From Phytohabitans rumicis (lineage in GTDB: Bacteria; Actinomycetota; Actinomycetes; Mycobacteriales; Micromonosporaceae), in NCBI RefSeq assembly GCF_011764445.1, contig NZ_BLPG01000001.1, positions 4,898,001 to 4,962,000 on the forward strand: a stretch of 64,000 bases of DNA, in the 5' to 3' direction. The notes beneath the pieces were generated by a model. That model worked only from the letters and a program-made list of their open reading frames with translations. It did no database searches and had not been told where the DNA came from. A program made the translations under genes and the position numbers. The number at the start of each line of letters is the position of its first letter. Position 1 is the first letter of the stretch. This document shows, piece by piece, positions 1-7,447 of the stretch.

Positions 1-466
1 CGCTGCACACGACCGGGATGCCGATGCGCGCCAGCGTGCCGGGCAGCGGGTCGACGCCGTGCATCGAGGCGAACATGACGCCGTCGACGTGGCGTCCGGT
101 CGTGTACCGCTCGACCCGGTCGTAGCTGGCCGCGGAGCCCGCCATGATCAGTACGAGCTGCTTGTCGGCGGCCTCCAACTCCTGGCTCACCCCGCGCACG
201 ATGCTCGGGAAGAACTGGTCGTCGGAGAAGACCCGGGTCGCCGACTCGGGCAGGATGAGCGCGATCGAGTCGGTGCGCTGGGTGACGAGGCTGCGGGCGG
301 CCAGGTTGGGCACGTAGCCGAGCTCGCTGACGGCCTGCCGTACGGCCTCCTGGATGGGCTCGGCGACGGTGGTGGAGCCGTTGACGACGCGGGAGACCGT
401 GGCGCGGGAGACGCCGGCGCGGCGGGCCACCGCTTCGAGGGTGGGGCGTTCCCGCGCGGCGGTCAT
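1..466 (-). CDS. LacI-family transcriptional regulator (3' end outside window)
   Basis: N-terminal 155 residues of a sugar-responsive LacI/GalR repressor. Residues 8-27 form the classical LacI helix-turn-helix (TLEAVARRAGVSRATVSRVV) and the hinge NLAARSL follows; the start of the periplasmic-binding-protein-like effector domain (TDSIALILPES) is visible before the window ends. The ATG start overlaps the stop of the beta-glucosidase upstream by 4 bp (ATGA), so the two are translationally coupled. Inference: it controls beta-glucoside use together with that enzyme. The C-terminal part lies beyond base 1. Confidence 0.93.
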   Translation of the reverse strand, partial: MTAARERPTLEAVARRAGVSRATVSRVVNGSTTVAEPIQEAVRQAVSELGYVPNLAARSLVTQRTDSIALILPESATRVFSDDQFFPSIVRGVSQELEAADKQLVLIMAGSAASYDRVERYTTGRHVDGVMFASMHGVDPLPGTLARIGIPVVCS

Positions 467-1836
467 GAGTCCAGCCCGTTGCGGGCGATGACTTCGCGGT
501 ACCAGTGGGCGCTGTCCTTCGGCGTACGGCGCTGGGTCTGGTAGTCGACGTGGATGATGCCGAAGCGCTTGCGGTAGCCCTCGGCCCACTCGAAGTTGTC
601 CATCAGTGACCAGACCAGGTAGCCCCGGACGTCCACGCCCCGCGCGATCGCGGTGTGCACGGCGCGGAGGTGACCGTCGATGTACGCGATGCGGTCGGCG
701 TCGGTCACCTGCCCGTCGGGGCCGGCCTTGTCGGCGAACGCGGCGCCGTTCTCGGTGATCAGCAGCGGCGTGCCGGGGTAGTCGCGCGCGATCCGCTCCA
801 GCAGCGCGGTGAGGCCGGCCGGCTCGATCTGCCAGCCCATCTCGGTCAGCGGTCCGGCGGGCGGCAGGAAGAGGATGTCCTCGGTGCCGGGGTGCGCCGG
901 GCCACCGCCGCCCGCGCCGGGGCGCCCGGCGACGTACGTCGGCGAGTAGTAGTTGACCCCGAGCACGTCGATCGGGGCGGCGATCCGCTTCTCGTCGCCG
1001 TCCTGGATGAAGGCCAGGTCGGTGAAGCGGCGCATGTGCTCGAGCACGTCGGCCGGGTAGCCGCCGGCCAGGATCGGGTCGAAGAAGATCCGGTTGGCGA
1101 TCCCGTCGACCACGCGTACCGCCGCCGCGTCGGCCTCGCTCTGCGGGTCGGCCGGCAGGACCGCGGCCGGGTTGAGCGTGATCCCGATCTTGCTGGCGCC
1201 CGCCGCGCGCAGGGCCCGCGTGGCCAGGCCGTGCCCGAGCAGCAGATGGTGTACGGCGGTGAAGGCCACCGCCGCGTCCTGCCGGCCCGGGGCGTGGACT
1301 CCGGCGGCGTACCCGAGGTAGGCCGAGCACCAGGGCTCGTTGAGGGTGGTCCAGGTCCGGACCCGGTCGCCCAGGCGTAGGTGTACGGCGGACGCGTACT
1401 CGGCGAACCACGCGGCGGTGTCCCGGTGGGCCCAGCCGCCACGGTCTTCCAGCGCCTGCGGCAGGTCCCAGTGGTAGAGCGTGATGATCGGGTCGATGCC
1501 GCGGCCGATGAGCTCGTCGACCAGCCGGTCGTAGAAGTCGAGCCCGCGCGGGTTGACCGGCCCGGTGCCGTCCGGCTGGATCCGCGGCCACGCGATCGAG
1601 AACCGGTACGCCTGTAGGCCCAGGTCGGCCATCAGCCCCACGTCGCCGGCGTACCGGTGATAGTGGTCGCAGGCGACGTCGCCGGTGTGGCCGGCGTAGA
1701 CCTTCCCCGGCGTACGCGAGAAGGTGTCCCATATCGACGGACCGCGGCCGTCGTCGCGCGCCGCGCCCTCGATCTGGTACGCCGCAGTTGCCGCACCCCA
1801 TACGAAGTCGTCTGGAAACTGCAGGCCCACCATCAT
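463..1836 (-). CDS. GH1 family beta-glucosidase
   Basis: Cytoplasmic glycoside hydrolase family 1 enzyme of about 458 residues, the usual family length, hydrolysing beta-linked glucosides to glucose. It opens with the family start FPDDFVWGAATAAYQIEGA. The acid/base glutamate lies in TLNEPW and the nucleophile glutamate in LLITENGAAF; the C-terminal DNFEWAEGYRKRFG motif is present. The start is uncertain: an upstream in-frame start at 1878 has no ribosome site, while AAGGGG sits 0, 3 and 6 nt before ATG 1836, ATG 1833 and GTG 1830, the last being best spaced. The stop overlaps the LacI-type regulator start, forming a two-gene operon. TCGTAAGG occurs twice just upstream, which may be part of a control site. 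Confidence 0.93.
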   Translation of the reverse strand: MMVGLQFPDDFVWGAATAAYQIEGAARDDGRGPSIWDTFSRTPGKVYAGHTGDVACDHYHRYAGDVGLMADLGLQAYRFSIAWPRIQPDGTGPVNPRGLDFYDRLVDELIGRGIDPIITLYHWDLPQALEDRGGWAHRDTAAWFAEYASAVHLRLGDRVRTWTTLNEPWCSAYLGYAAGVHAPGRQDAAVAFTAVHHLLLGHGLATRALRAAGASKIGITLNPAAVLPADPQSEADAAAVRVVDGIANRIFFDPILAGGYPADVLEHMRRFTDLAFIQDGDEKRIAAPIDVLGVNYYSPTYVAGRPGAGGGGPAHPGTEDILFLPPAGPLTEMGWQIEPAGLTALLERIARDYPGTPLLITENGAAFADKAGPDGQVTDADRIAYIDGHLRAVHTAIARGVDVRGYLVWSLMDNFEWAEGYRKRFGIIHVDYQTQRRTPKDSAHWYREVIARNGLDS

Positions 1837-1897
1837 CCCCTTACGACGCGCGGCACGATCCTTACGATTATGTGCCAACCGCGATCGGGCAGTGGGG

Positions 1898-2665
1898 TCA
1901 GCCGGTACGCAGGCAGTCGAGCAGCGTCGCGTCGCCGGTGACCTCCAGCACGTCGAAGAGCACCCGGCCGTAGAGCGCGAGCAGCAGGTCGCTGGCGGTG
2001 CCGGCGGCGAACACCCGCGCGGGGTGCTCGTCGCTGTCGAAGAGGGTGCCGGTGTCGAGCAGCGCGACTCCCTCGCCCCGCAACCGCAGGAACCACTCCT
2101 GCGAAGCGTCGGTCGCGACGAGATGGACCACGCCCTGACGGGACGACGGGAGCTGGCGCCGGCCGGCGGGCAGCCAGGTGTCCAGCACCTCGCTCACCCC
2201 GTCGACCGCGAGCTTGGCCTCGACCGGCTCGCCGGCGCCGATGGCCATCTGCGCGTCCCACCGGTGCACGGCGGTCTCGTGGGCCATCCGGCGATGCCAG
2301 AATCCTGCCTTTTTCGCCTGTGGTGCCCAGTTCCACGCGGGGAGCTCGGGGTCCAGCCCGTCGAGCGTCTCCACCAGCTCGGTGTACTCCTGCTGCCACC
2401 AGTCGACGACCGCCGGGCCAGTGGGCAGGTCGGCGGGGACGGGGGCCTTGCGGGACTCGGGTGGGGTGGTGACCCCGCGGCCGGCGTGGCCGCGCACCCA
2501 CCGGTAGATCGAACCGAGGTGGTGCGCGAGGTCGGTGACGGTCCACTCCGGGCAGGACGGGACCTCGGCATCCGGCGGGGCTTCGGCGATCGCGGCGCGG
2601 AAGGCCGGGCCCTCGGCGCGCAGGCCGGCGACCCAGAAGTCCTTCGAGCCGTGCAGTCTGCTCAT
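1898..2665 (-). CDS. Maleylpyruvate isomerase/mycothiol-dependent family protein (TIGR03083-like)
   Basis: About 255 residues. The N-terminal half is a DinB/MDMPI-type four-helix fold with the typical entry CPEWTVTDLAHHLGSIYRWV, whose histidines belong to the metal site; a later WDAQMAIG segment fits the same family, and the C-terminal half resembles the small MDMPI C domain. Family members are metal-dependent enzymes that use mycothiol, or of unknown substrate, in actinomycetes, which fits the nearby mshA. ATG 2665 is preferred over GTG 2668 because GGAGGGG stands six bases before it. The specific reaction cannot be told from sequence. Confidence 0.82.
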   Translation of the reverse strand: MSRLHGSKDFWVAGLRAEGPAFRAAIAEAPPDAEVPSCPEWTVTDLAHHLGSIYRWVRGHAGRGVTTPPESRKAPVPADLPTGPAVVDWWQQEYTELVETLDGLDPELPAWNWAPQAKKAGFWHRRMAHETAVHRWDAQMAIGAGEPVEAKLAVDGVSEVLDTWLPAGRRQLPSSRQGVVHLVATDASQEWFLRLRGEGVALLDTGTLFDSDEHPARVFAAGTASDLLLALYGRVLFDVLEVTGDATLLDCLRTG

Positions 2666-2718
2666 CACTTACCCCTCCCAGACACCCCGCTGCGTCCAAG
2701 CCTAGGGCGCGGATGTGG

Positions 2719-2765
2719 TCAGGGCGTCCCCCAAGTCGCTAGAACGATGTGAGGGGACGCCCTGA
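2719..2765. terminator. Hairpin terminator
   Basis: A perfect 13-bp inverted repeat (TCAGGGCGTCCCC at 2719-2731, complement at 2753-2765) with a 21-nt loop lies immediately after the stop of the LPXTG gene on the minus strand. No U-tract is evident, as is common in actinomycetes. Confidence 0.65.
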
Positions 2766-2784
2766 TCACGGAGAGTAGTTGGTA

Positions 2785-3300
2785 CTAGCCCTCGAAGCGG
2801 CGACGGCGCGCGAACGCCAGGGCGCCCAGGCCGAGTGCGGCGCCCGTGCCGACCAGGACGGCCCCGGTCACCGCGATGGCCGTGGTCGCGTCGCCGGTGA
2901 CCGGCAGCGGCGGCTGCGTGGTGGGCGGCGCGGTGGTCGGCTGAGTGGTCGGCGGCGTCGTGGGCGGCGTCGTCGGTGCGGTGCTGGGTGGCGTGGTCGG
3001 CGGGGTCGTGGGCGGCGTGGTCGGCGAAGTCGTGGGCGGGGTGGTGGTGGGCGGCGTCGTCGGCGGCTTGGTCGTCGGGCCCGTCGTGGGCGGCGTGGTC
3101 GGCGGCTTCGTCGGCGGCTTCGTGGTCGGCCGCGTCGTCGGCGGCTTGGTGGGCGGCGTGGTCTCGCAGTGGCCGTAGCCGGGCTTACAGACCACCGGCG
3201 GGCCGGCCTGCGCCGAAGAGAACACGGCGGTAGCGCCGAGCATTGTCAACGGAACGGCGACTAGGGCGGCCGCAGCCGCCATTCGCACGGTGGTACGCAC
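2785..3300 (-). CDS. LPXTG-anchored Thr/Pro-rich cell-wall protein
   Basis: A 171-residue exported protein. It has a Sec signal peptide (RMAAAAALVAVPLTMLGATAVFSSAQA), two cysteines in a short mature N-terminus, then about 85 residues of PTTPPTT-type repeats that form an extended wall-spanning stalk. It ends with a sortase signal: LPVTG, a hydrophobic segment and RRRR. The GTG start is supported by AGGGGG six bases upstream. No folded functional domain is visible, so it may be a small surface stalk. It is monocistronic and followed by a hairpin terminator. Confidence 0.85.
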   Translation of the reverse strand: MRTTVRMAAAAALVAVPLTMLGATAVFSSAQAGPPVVCKPGYGHCETTPPTKPPTTRPTTKPPTKPPTTPPTTGPTTKPPTTPPTTTPPTTSPTTPPTTPPTTPPSTAPTTPPTTPPTTQPTTAPPTTQPPLPVTGDATTAIAVTGAVLVGTGAALGLGALAFARRRRFEG

Positions 3301-3354
3301 TATTTCCCCCTGAATATGTCGCTAAAAAAGCTAGTAAGCACCTTTCTCAACGAT

Positions 3355-4155
3355 TCAGGGCCAGTGCAGGTAACTAGGTTGGACGGCTGACCAGGCAATT
3401 GTCAGCTCGCCGAGGCGCCAGCGGGCCGGGCCGTCCAGCACGGGCCACCCGGCACCGCGCACCGCGGCCACCGCGCGCAGCCAGCGCTGCCGGGGACCGA
3501 AGGTGGCGTACGGCGCGGCGTCGCGCCAGCCCTCGTCCAGCGCGCCGACGAGGGCGTGCACCCGCTGACCGGGAACGTTGCGGTGGATGAGCGCCTTCGG
3601 CAGTCGCTCGGCGATCGTGGCCGGGGTGTCGAGGGTGGACAGCTTCGCGGCGAGCGTCAGGGAGCGTGGCCCGCTCGCGTCCAGCAGCACCCAGGACGCC
3701 AGCCGCCCCAACTCGTCGCAGGTGCCCTCGACCAGGACGCCGTCCGGTGCCAGCGCGGCGACCATGGTGTGCCAGGCGTCCAGGACCGCAGACTCGTCGT
3801 ACTGGCGCAGGACGTTGCAGACCCGTACGACGGTGGGGCGCAGGCCGGCCAGCTCGAAGCCACCGCGCGCGAACGTCAGGCCGGGCGGATCGGCGGCCGG
3901 CGCGGCGGCGGCCACCCGCTCGGGATCGATCTCCATCCCGACCACGCGTACGTCGGGCCGGACCGCCGCGGCCAGCCGGGCGCGCAGCTCGACGGCCGTC
4001 ACCGGGGTCGCGCCGTACCCGAGGTCGACGACGAGCGGGTCGGCCGTGTCCCGCAGCCGGTCACGCTGCGTGACGGCGATCCACTTGTCCACCCGGCGCA
4101 GCCGGTTGGGGTTCGTCGTCCCGCGAGTTATCTCCCCGAGCGGCCGGGTGGGCAT
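3355..4155 (-). CDS. Class I SAM-dependent methyltransferase
   Basis: About 266 residues with a Rossmann-type SAM site: motif I is VVDLGYGATPVTAVEL and motif II is VVGMEIDPERV, followed by a variable C-terminal half. The motif I loop is DLGYG rather than DxGxGxG. The substrate is unknown. The reading frame is open far upstream through the neighbouring gene, but the sensible start is ATG 4155, which overlaps the SDR stop by one base (TGATG) and indicates coupling. Confidence 0.8.
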   Translation of the reverse strand: MPTRPLGEITRGTTNPNRLRRVDKWIAVTQRDRLRDTADPLVVDLGYGATPVTAVELRARLAAAVRPDVRVVGMEIDPERVAAAAPAADPPGLTFARGGFELAGLRPTVVRVCNVLRQYDESAVLDAWHTMVAALAPDGVLVEGTCDELGRLASWVLLDASGPRSLTLAAKLSTLDTPATIAERLPKALIHRNVPGQRVHALVGALDEGWRDAAPYATFGPRQRWLRAVAAVRGAGWPVLDGPARWRLGELTIAWSAVQPSYLHWP

Positions 4156-4919
4156 CAGAGCACCCGGTGGACCTTGTGCTGGGCGGCCTGGGCGAGTGGG
4201 CGTACCACCAGGCGGTCCACGTTGACGTGGTGCGGGCGGGTCGCGCACCAGGCGACGCAGTCCGCGATGTCCTCGGCGACCAGGGGATCGGCGACGCCCG
4301 CGTACACGGACTGGGCCTTGTCCGCGTCGCCGCCGAAGCGCACCAGCCCGAACTCGTCGGTCTTCACCATCCCGGGATCGATCTCGATGACCCGCACGGG
4401 GCGGCCGCTCAGCTCCAGGCGGAGGGTCCCGGCGAGCGCCGTCTGCGCGTGCTTCGCAGCCGCATAGCCGCCTCCCCCCTCGTACACGATGAATCCGGCG
4501 GTGGAGCTGAGGACGACGACGGTGCCCGCGCCCGACGCGACCAGGGCGGGCAGCAGCGCCTGGGTCACCCGCAGGGTGCCGAGGACGTTCACGTCGTACA
4601 TCCACTGCCAGTCGGCGACCGACCCGGTCTCGACCGGGTCGAGGCCGCGGGCGCCGCCGGCGTTGTTGACGAGGAGGGTGAGCGGCCCGGCTAGCTCGGC
4701 CACGGCGGCGGCCAGCTCGGCCACCGACTCGTCGGAGGTGACGTCGCAGGCGACCGCGGTCGCCGTGCCCCCGGCGGCGGTGATGTCCTTGACAAGGGCC
4801 TCCAGCCGATCGGTACGCCGTGCGGCGGCCACCACGTGGAAGCCCTCGGCGGCCAGCCGGCGGGCGGTGGCGGCGCCGATCCCGCTGGATGCGCCGGTAA
4901 CAATCGCGATGGGGGTCAT
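4155..4919 (-). CDS. Short-chain dehydrogenase/reductase (SDR)
   Basis: A 254-residue classical SDR that uses NAD(P)H. The cofactor motif TGASSGIG is at residues 8-15, NNAG is at about residue 90, the catalytic serine is in VLSSTAGF and the catalytic YAAAK is at about residue 152. The arginines after the second strand (AARRTDR) suggest NADP preference. Substrate unknown. It is the first gene of a two-gene minus-strand unit with the methyltransferase and is divergent from mshA. Confidence 0.9.
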   Translation of the reverse strand: MTPIAIVTGASSGIGAATARRLAAEGFHVVAAARRTDRLEALVKDITAAGGTATAVACDVTSDESVAELAAAVAELAGPLTLLVNNAGGARGLDPVETGSVADWQWMYDVNVLGTLRVTQALLPALVASGAGTVVVLSSTAGFIVYEGGGGYAAAKHAQTALAGTLRLELSGRPVRVIEIDPGMVKTDEFGLVRFGGDADKAQSVYAGVADPLVAEDIADCVAWCATRPHHVNVDRLVVRPLAQAAQHKVHRVL

Positions 4920-5083
4920 AGCGGCGATTGTCCCGCACCGCCGGAAGAGAGCTGGGTCACGTCCGGGCCAGCGTTAGATGCACCTTCAAGTGGTGATCGG
5001 GAAGATGGTCTGGGCCACGGGGGGTTGTGCCTGAGGCGTATTTATTGCCGTCGTGTTAACCGCCCGTGGAAGGAGCAGGTCTC

Positions 5084-6418
5084 GTGCAGGTGCGGCAGCG
5101 AACTCATCCCCGGCCGATGCCGCGGCGGATCGCGACGCTCTCCGTGCACACGTCCCCGCTGGACCAGCCCGGCACCGGCGACGCTGGCGGCCTGAACGTG
5201 TACGTCGTGGAGATCGCCCGCCGGCTCGCCGGCGCGGGCGTCGAGGTGGAGATCTTCACCCGGGCGACGTCCAGCGACCTTCCGGCGTGTGTCGAGATGT
5301 CACCGGGCGTGCTGGTGCGACACGTGAACTCCGGACCGTTCGAGGGACTCGCCAAGGAGGACCTGCCGGGCCAGATGTGCGCGTTCACCAACGGGGTGCT
5401 GCGCGCCGAGGCAGCCCACCCGCCGGGCTTCTACGACATGATCCACTCGCACTACTGGCTGTCCGGGCAGGTCGGCTGGCTCGCCAAGGAGCGCTGGGGC
5501 GTGCCGCTGGTGCACACCGCGCACACCCTCGCCAAGGTCAAGAACGTCCAGCTCGCCGCCGGGGACCGGCCCGAACCGGTGGCCCGGGTCGTCGGCGAGG
5601 AGCAGGTGGTGGCCGTGGCCGACCGGCTCGTCGCCAACACCCAGGTCGAGGCGCACGACCTGATCGCCCGCTACGACGCCGACCCGCGCCGGGTCGCGGT
5701 GGTGGAGCCCGGCGTCGACCTCGACCGCTTCCGCCCGGCCTGCACCGGGCGCGAGGCCGCGGCGCGACTCGCCGCCCGCCGCCAGCTCGGTTTGCCGGAG
5801 CGCGGGTACGTCGTCGCGTTCGTCGGCCGCATCCAGCCGCTGAAGGCCCCCGATGTGCTCCTGCGTGCCCTCGCCGCGCTGCGCCACCGCGACCCCGAGC
5901 TGGCCGACCAGGTCACCGTCGTGGTGTGCGGCGGGCCGAGCGGCAGCGGGCTGGACCGGCCGACCGCGCTCATGGAGCTGGCCGCCGGGCTCGACATCGC
6001 CGACTCGGTGCGCTTCCTGCCGCCGCAGACCGGCGACGACCTGCCGGCCCTCTACCGGGCGGCCGACCTGGTGGCCGTGCCCTCGTACAACGAGTCGTTC
6101 GGGCTGGTGGCCCTGGAGGCGCAGGCGTGCGGTACGCCCGTCGTGGCGGCGGCCGTCGGCGGACTGGTGACCGCGGTCCGGGACGGCGTGAGCGGCGTAC
6201 TCGTGGACGGGCACGACCCGGTCGACTGGGCGACCGTGCTCGGCAAGCTGCTCGCGGCGCCGGCCCAGCGCGAGGCGCTCGCTCGGGGCGCGGTCGGACA
6301 CGCGCAGAACTTCTCCTGGGAGCGTACGGCCTCCGGCCTGCTCGCCGTCTACCGTGAGGCGGTGACCGAGCACCGCGGCCGGATCGCCGCCGAGTTGGCC
6401 CTCGGAGCCGGGGTGTGA
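5084..6418 (+). CDS. mshA: D-inositol-3-phosphate glycosyltransferase MshA
   Basis: A GT4-family glycosyltransferase of about 444 residues that joins GlcNAc from UDP-GlcNAc to 1L-myo-inositol 1-phosphate, the first step of mycothiol synthesis in the cytoplasm. It shows the N-terminal signature [20 protein letters not shown], the [11 protein letters not shown] stretch, [10 protein letters not shown], and the donor-site motif [20 protein letters not shown] with its E-x7-E pair. GTG 5084 is chosen because GGAAGGAG lies eight bases upstream; GTG 5066 would be within that ribosome site. It is coupled to the next gene by a GTGA overlap. Confidence 0.96.
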   Translation: MQVRQRTHPRPMPRRIATLSVHTSPLDQPGTGDAGGLNVYVVEIARRLAGAGVEVEIFTRATSSDLPACVEMSPGVLVRHVNSGPFEGLAKEDLPGQMCAFTNGVLRAEAAHPPGFYDMIHSHYWLSGQVGWLAKERWGVPLVHTAHTLAKVKNVQLAAGDRPEPVARVVGEEQVVAVADRLVANTQVEAHDLIARYDADPRRVAVVEPGVDLDRFRPACTGREAAARLAARRQLGLPERGYVVAFVGRIQPLKAPDVLLRALAALRHRDPELADQVTVVVCGGPSGSGLDRPTALMELAAGLDIADSVRFLPPQTGDDLPALYRAADLVAVPSYNESFGLVALEAQACGTPVVAAAVGGLVTAVRDGVSGVLVDGHDPVDWATVLGKLLAAPAQREALARGAVGHAQNFSWERTASGLLAVYREAVTEHRGRIAAELALGAGV

Positions 6419-6954
6419 GCCGCGCCGACGTCGCCGCACTCATCGAGCGCGTCTGCGCCTCGCTCGCGCTTCCGTGCGAGCCCACCGGCGAGCACTCGTA
6501 CGCGGTGACGCTCGCCGGCACCCACAAGCTCAAGACGATCTGCAACCTCATCGTCGGCGAGCACGCGCTGCGGGTCGAGGCGTTCGTGATGCGGCAGCCC
6601 GACGAGCGGCGCGAAGAGCTGTGGGCCTGGCTGCTGCAGCGCAACTCCCGCATGTACGGGGTCGCGTTCTCCATCGACGCCGTCGGCGACGTCTACCTCA
6701 CCGGGCGGGTGGGGCTGCGCGGCCTCGACGAGGAGGAGCTGGACCGGCTGCTGGGCTCGGTGCTGAGCTACGCCGACGACTGGTTCGACACGATGCTGGA
6801 GATCGGCTTCGGTACGGCGATTCGCCGCGAGTGGGAGTGGCGGGTCAAGCGCGGAGAGTCGCTGGCGAACCTCCAGGCGTTCGCGCACATGTTCGTTGTG
6901 GACACTGACGCTTCCGACCGGCAGACACGCGGTGTGACGGGCGAGACAAGTTAA
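6415..6954 (+). CDS. YbjN domain-containing protein
   Basis: A 179-residue small cytoplasmic protein of the YbjN/T3SS-chaperone-like fold, commonly encoded directly after mshA in actinomycetes. The core runs from [14 protein letters not shown] to the acidic helix [20 protein letters not shown], ending in [14 protein letters not shown]. No catalytic motif is seen. Its GTG start overlaps the mshA stop (GTGA), so the two are cotranslated. Function unknown; a link to mycothiol metabolism is only inferred from position. Confidence 0.85.
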   Translation: MSRADVAALIERVCASLALPCEPTGEHSYAVTLAGTHKLKTICNLIVGEHALRVEAFVMRQPDERREELWAWLLQRNSRMYGVAFSIDAVGDVYLTGRVGLRGLDEEELDRLLGSVLSYADDWFDTMLEIGFGTAIRREWEWRVKRGESLANLQAFAHMFVVDTDASDRQTRGVTGETS

Positions 6955-7447
6955 CCGTCTTGCCTGTGCAAACGCTTGCAACGTAACGTCATCTACACGC
7001 GCCGCGCCTGGTGAGTTCGGGGGAACTCCGGTCCGATTCGGACCGTACATCCGGGCATCGGCGCCGGGGATGGGTGGCTCTAAACGCCGTTGGGGGACGG
7101 CACCACCTAAGACCGGCGGCGAGAGCGGACGACGCTTACGGGGGTGAGTGTCGTCCGCCGCCGCCGGCCGCGTCCTTCCCCCCGCCCCCTCCCGCGCCGC
7201 CCTCCGTGCGTCCCTCCCTCCGCGTCCCCCTCTCCGCGTCGATCAGTCAAGAGACGGATTTGTGAGGTCTCGATCAATCGCCTGACATGGGGAAACTCGT
7301 GCGGCCCGTTGGACCTCCCTGGCGGTACGGACCGCGCGACCACGGCCGCAAGTCATGCTCGTAGCGGCACGGCTGCTCACAGCGCGGCCTAGTGTGTGCT
7401 GCACGTCAAGTAGCCGCCGTTGCGCATCGCCGCCGTCCAAGCCCTTA
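6955..7447. other. Intergenic region holding the left end of the integrated element
   Basis: No credible gene. The first 200 bases are ordinary spacer. Bases 7150-7235 are pyrimidine-rich on the plus strand and end in CTCTCCGCGTCGATCA, the left part of the dispersed palindromic repeat described elsewhere. The sequence after 7245 belongs to the mobile element. Confidence 0.6.
7226..7263 (+). other. attL of the integrated element
   Basis: Chromosomal sequence matching the palindromic repeat (CTCTCCGCGTCGATCA) breaks off after CA at 7244-7245 and continues as GTCAAGAGACGGATTTGT, the right arm of the element's attP. The other copies of the repeat read CGTCGATCAAGGGCA here, so the break is exact. 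The CA dinucleotide is the crossover shared with attR. Confidence 0.85.

Noticed and set aside
2945-3233. Plus-strand Val/Gly- or Ala/Ser-rich frames
   Set aside because: Antisense of the Thr/Pro repeat in the LPXTG protein, which has a signal peptide, sortase motif and ribosome site.
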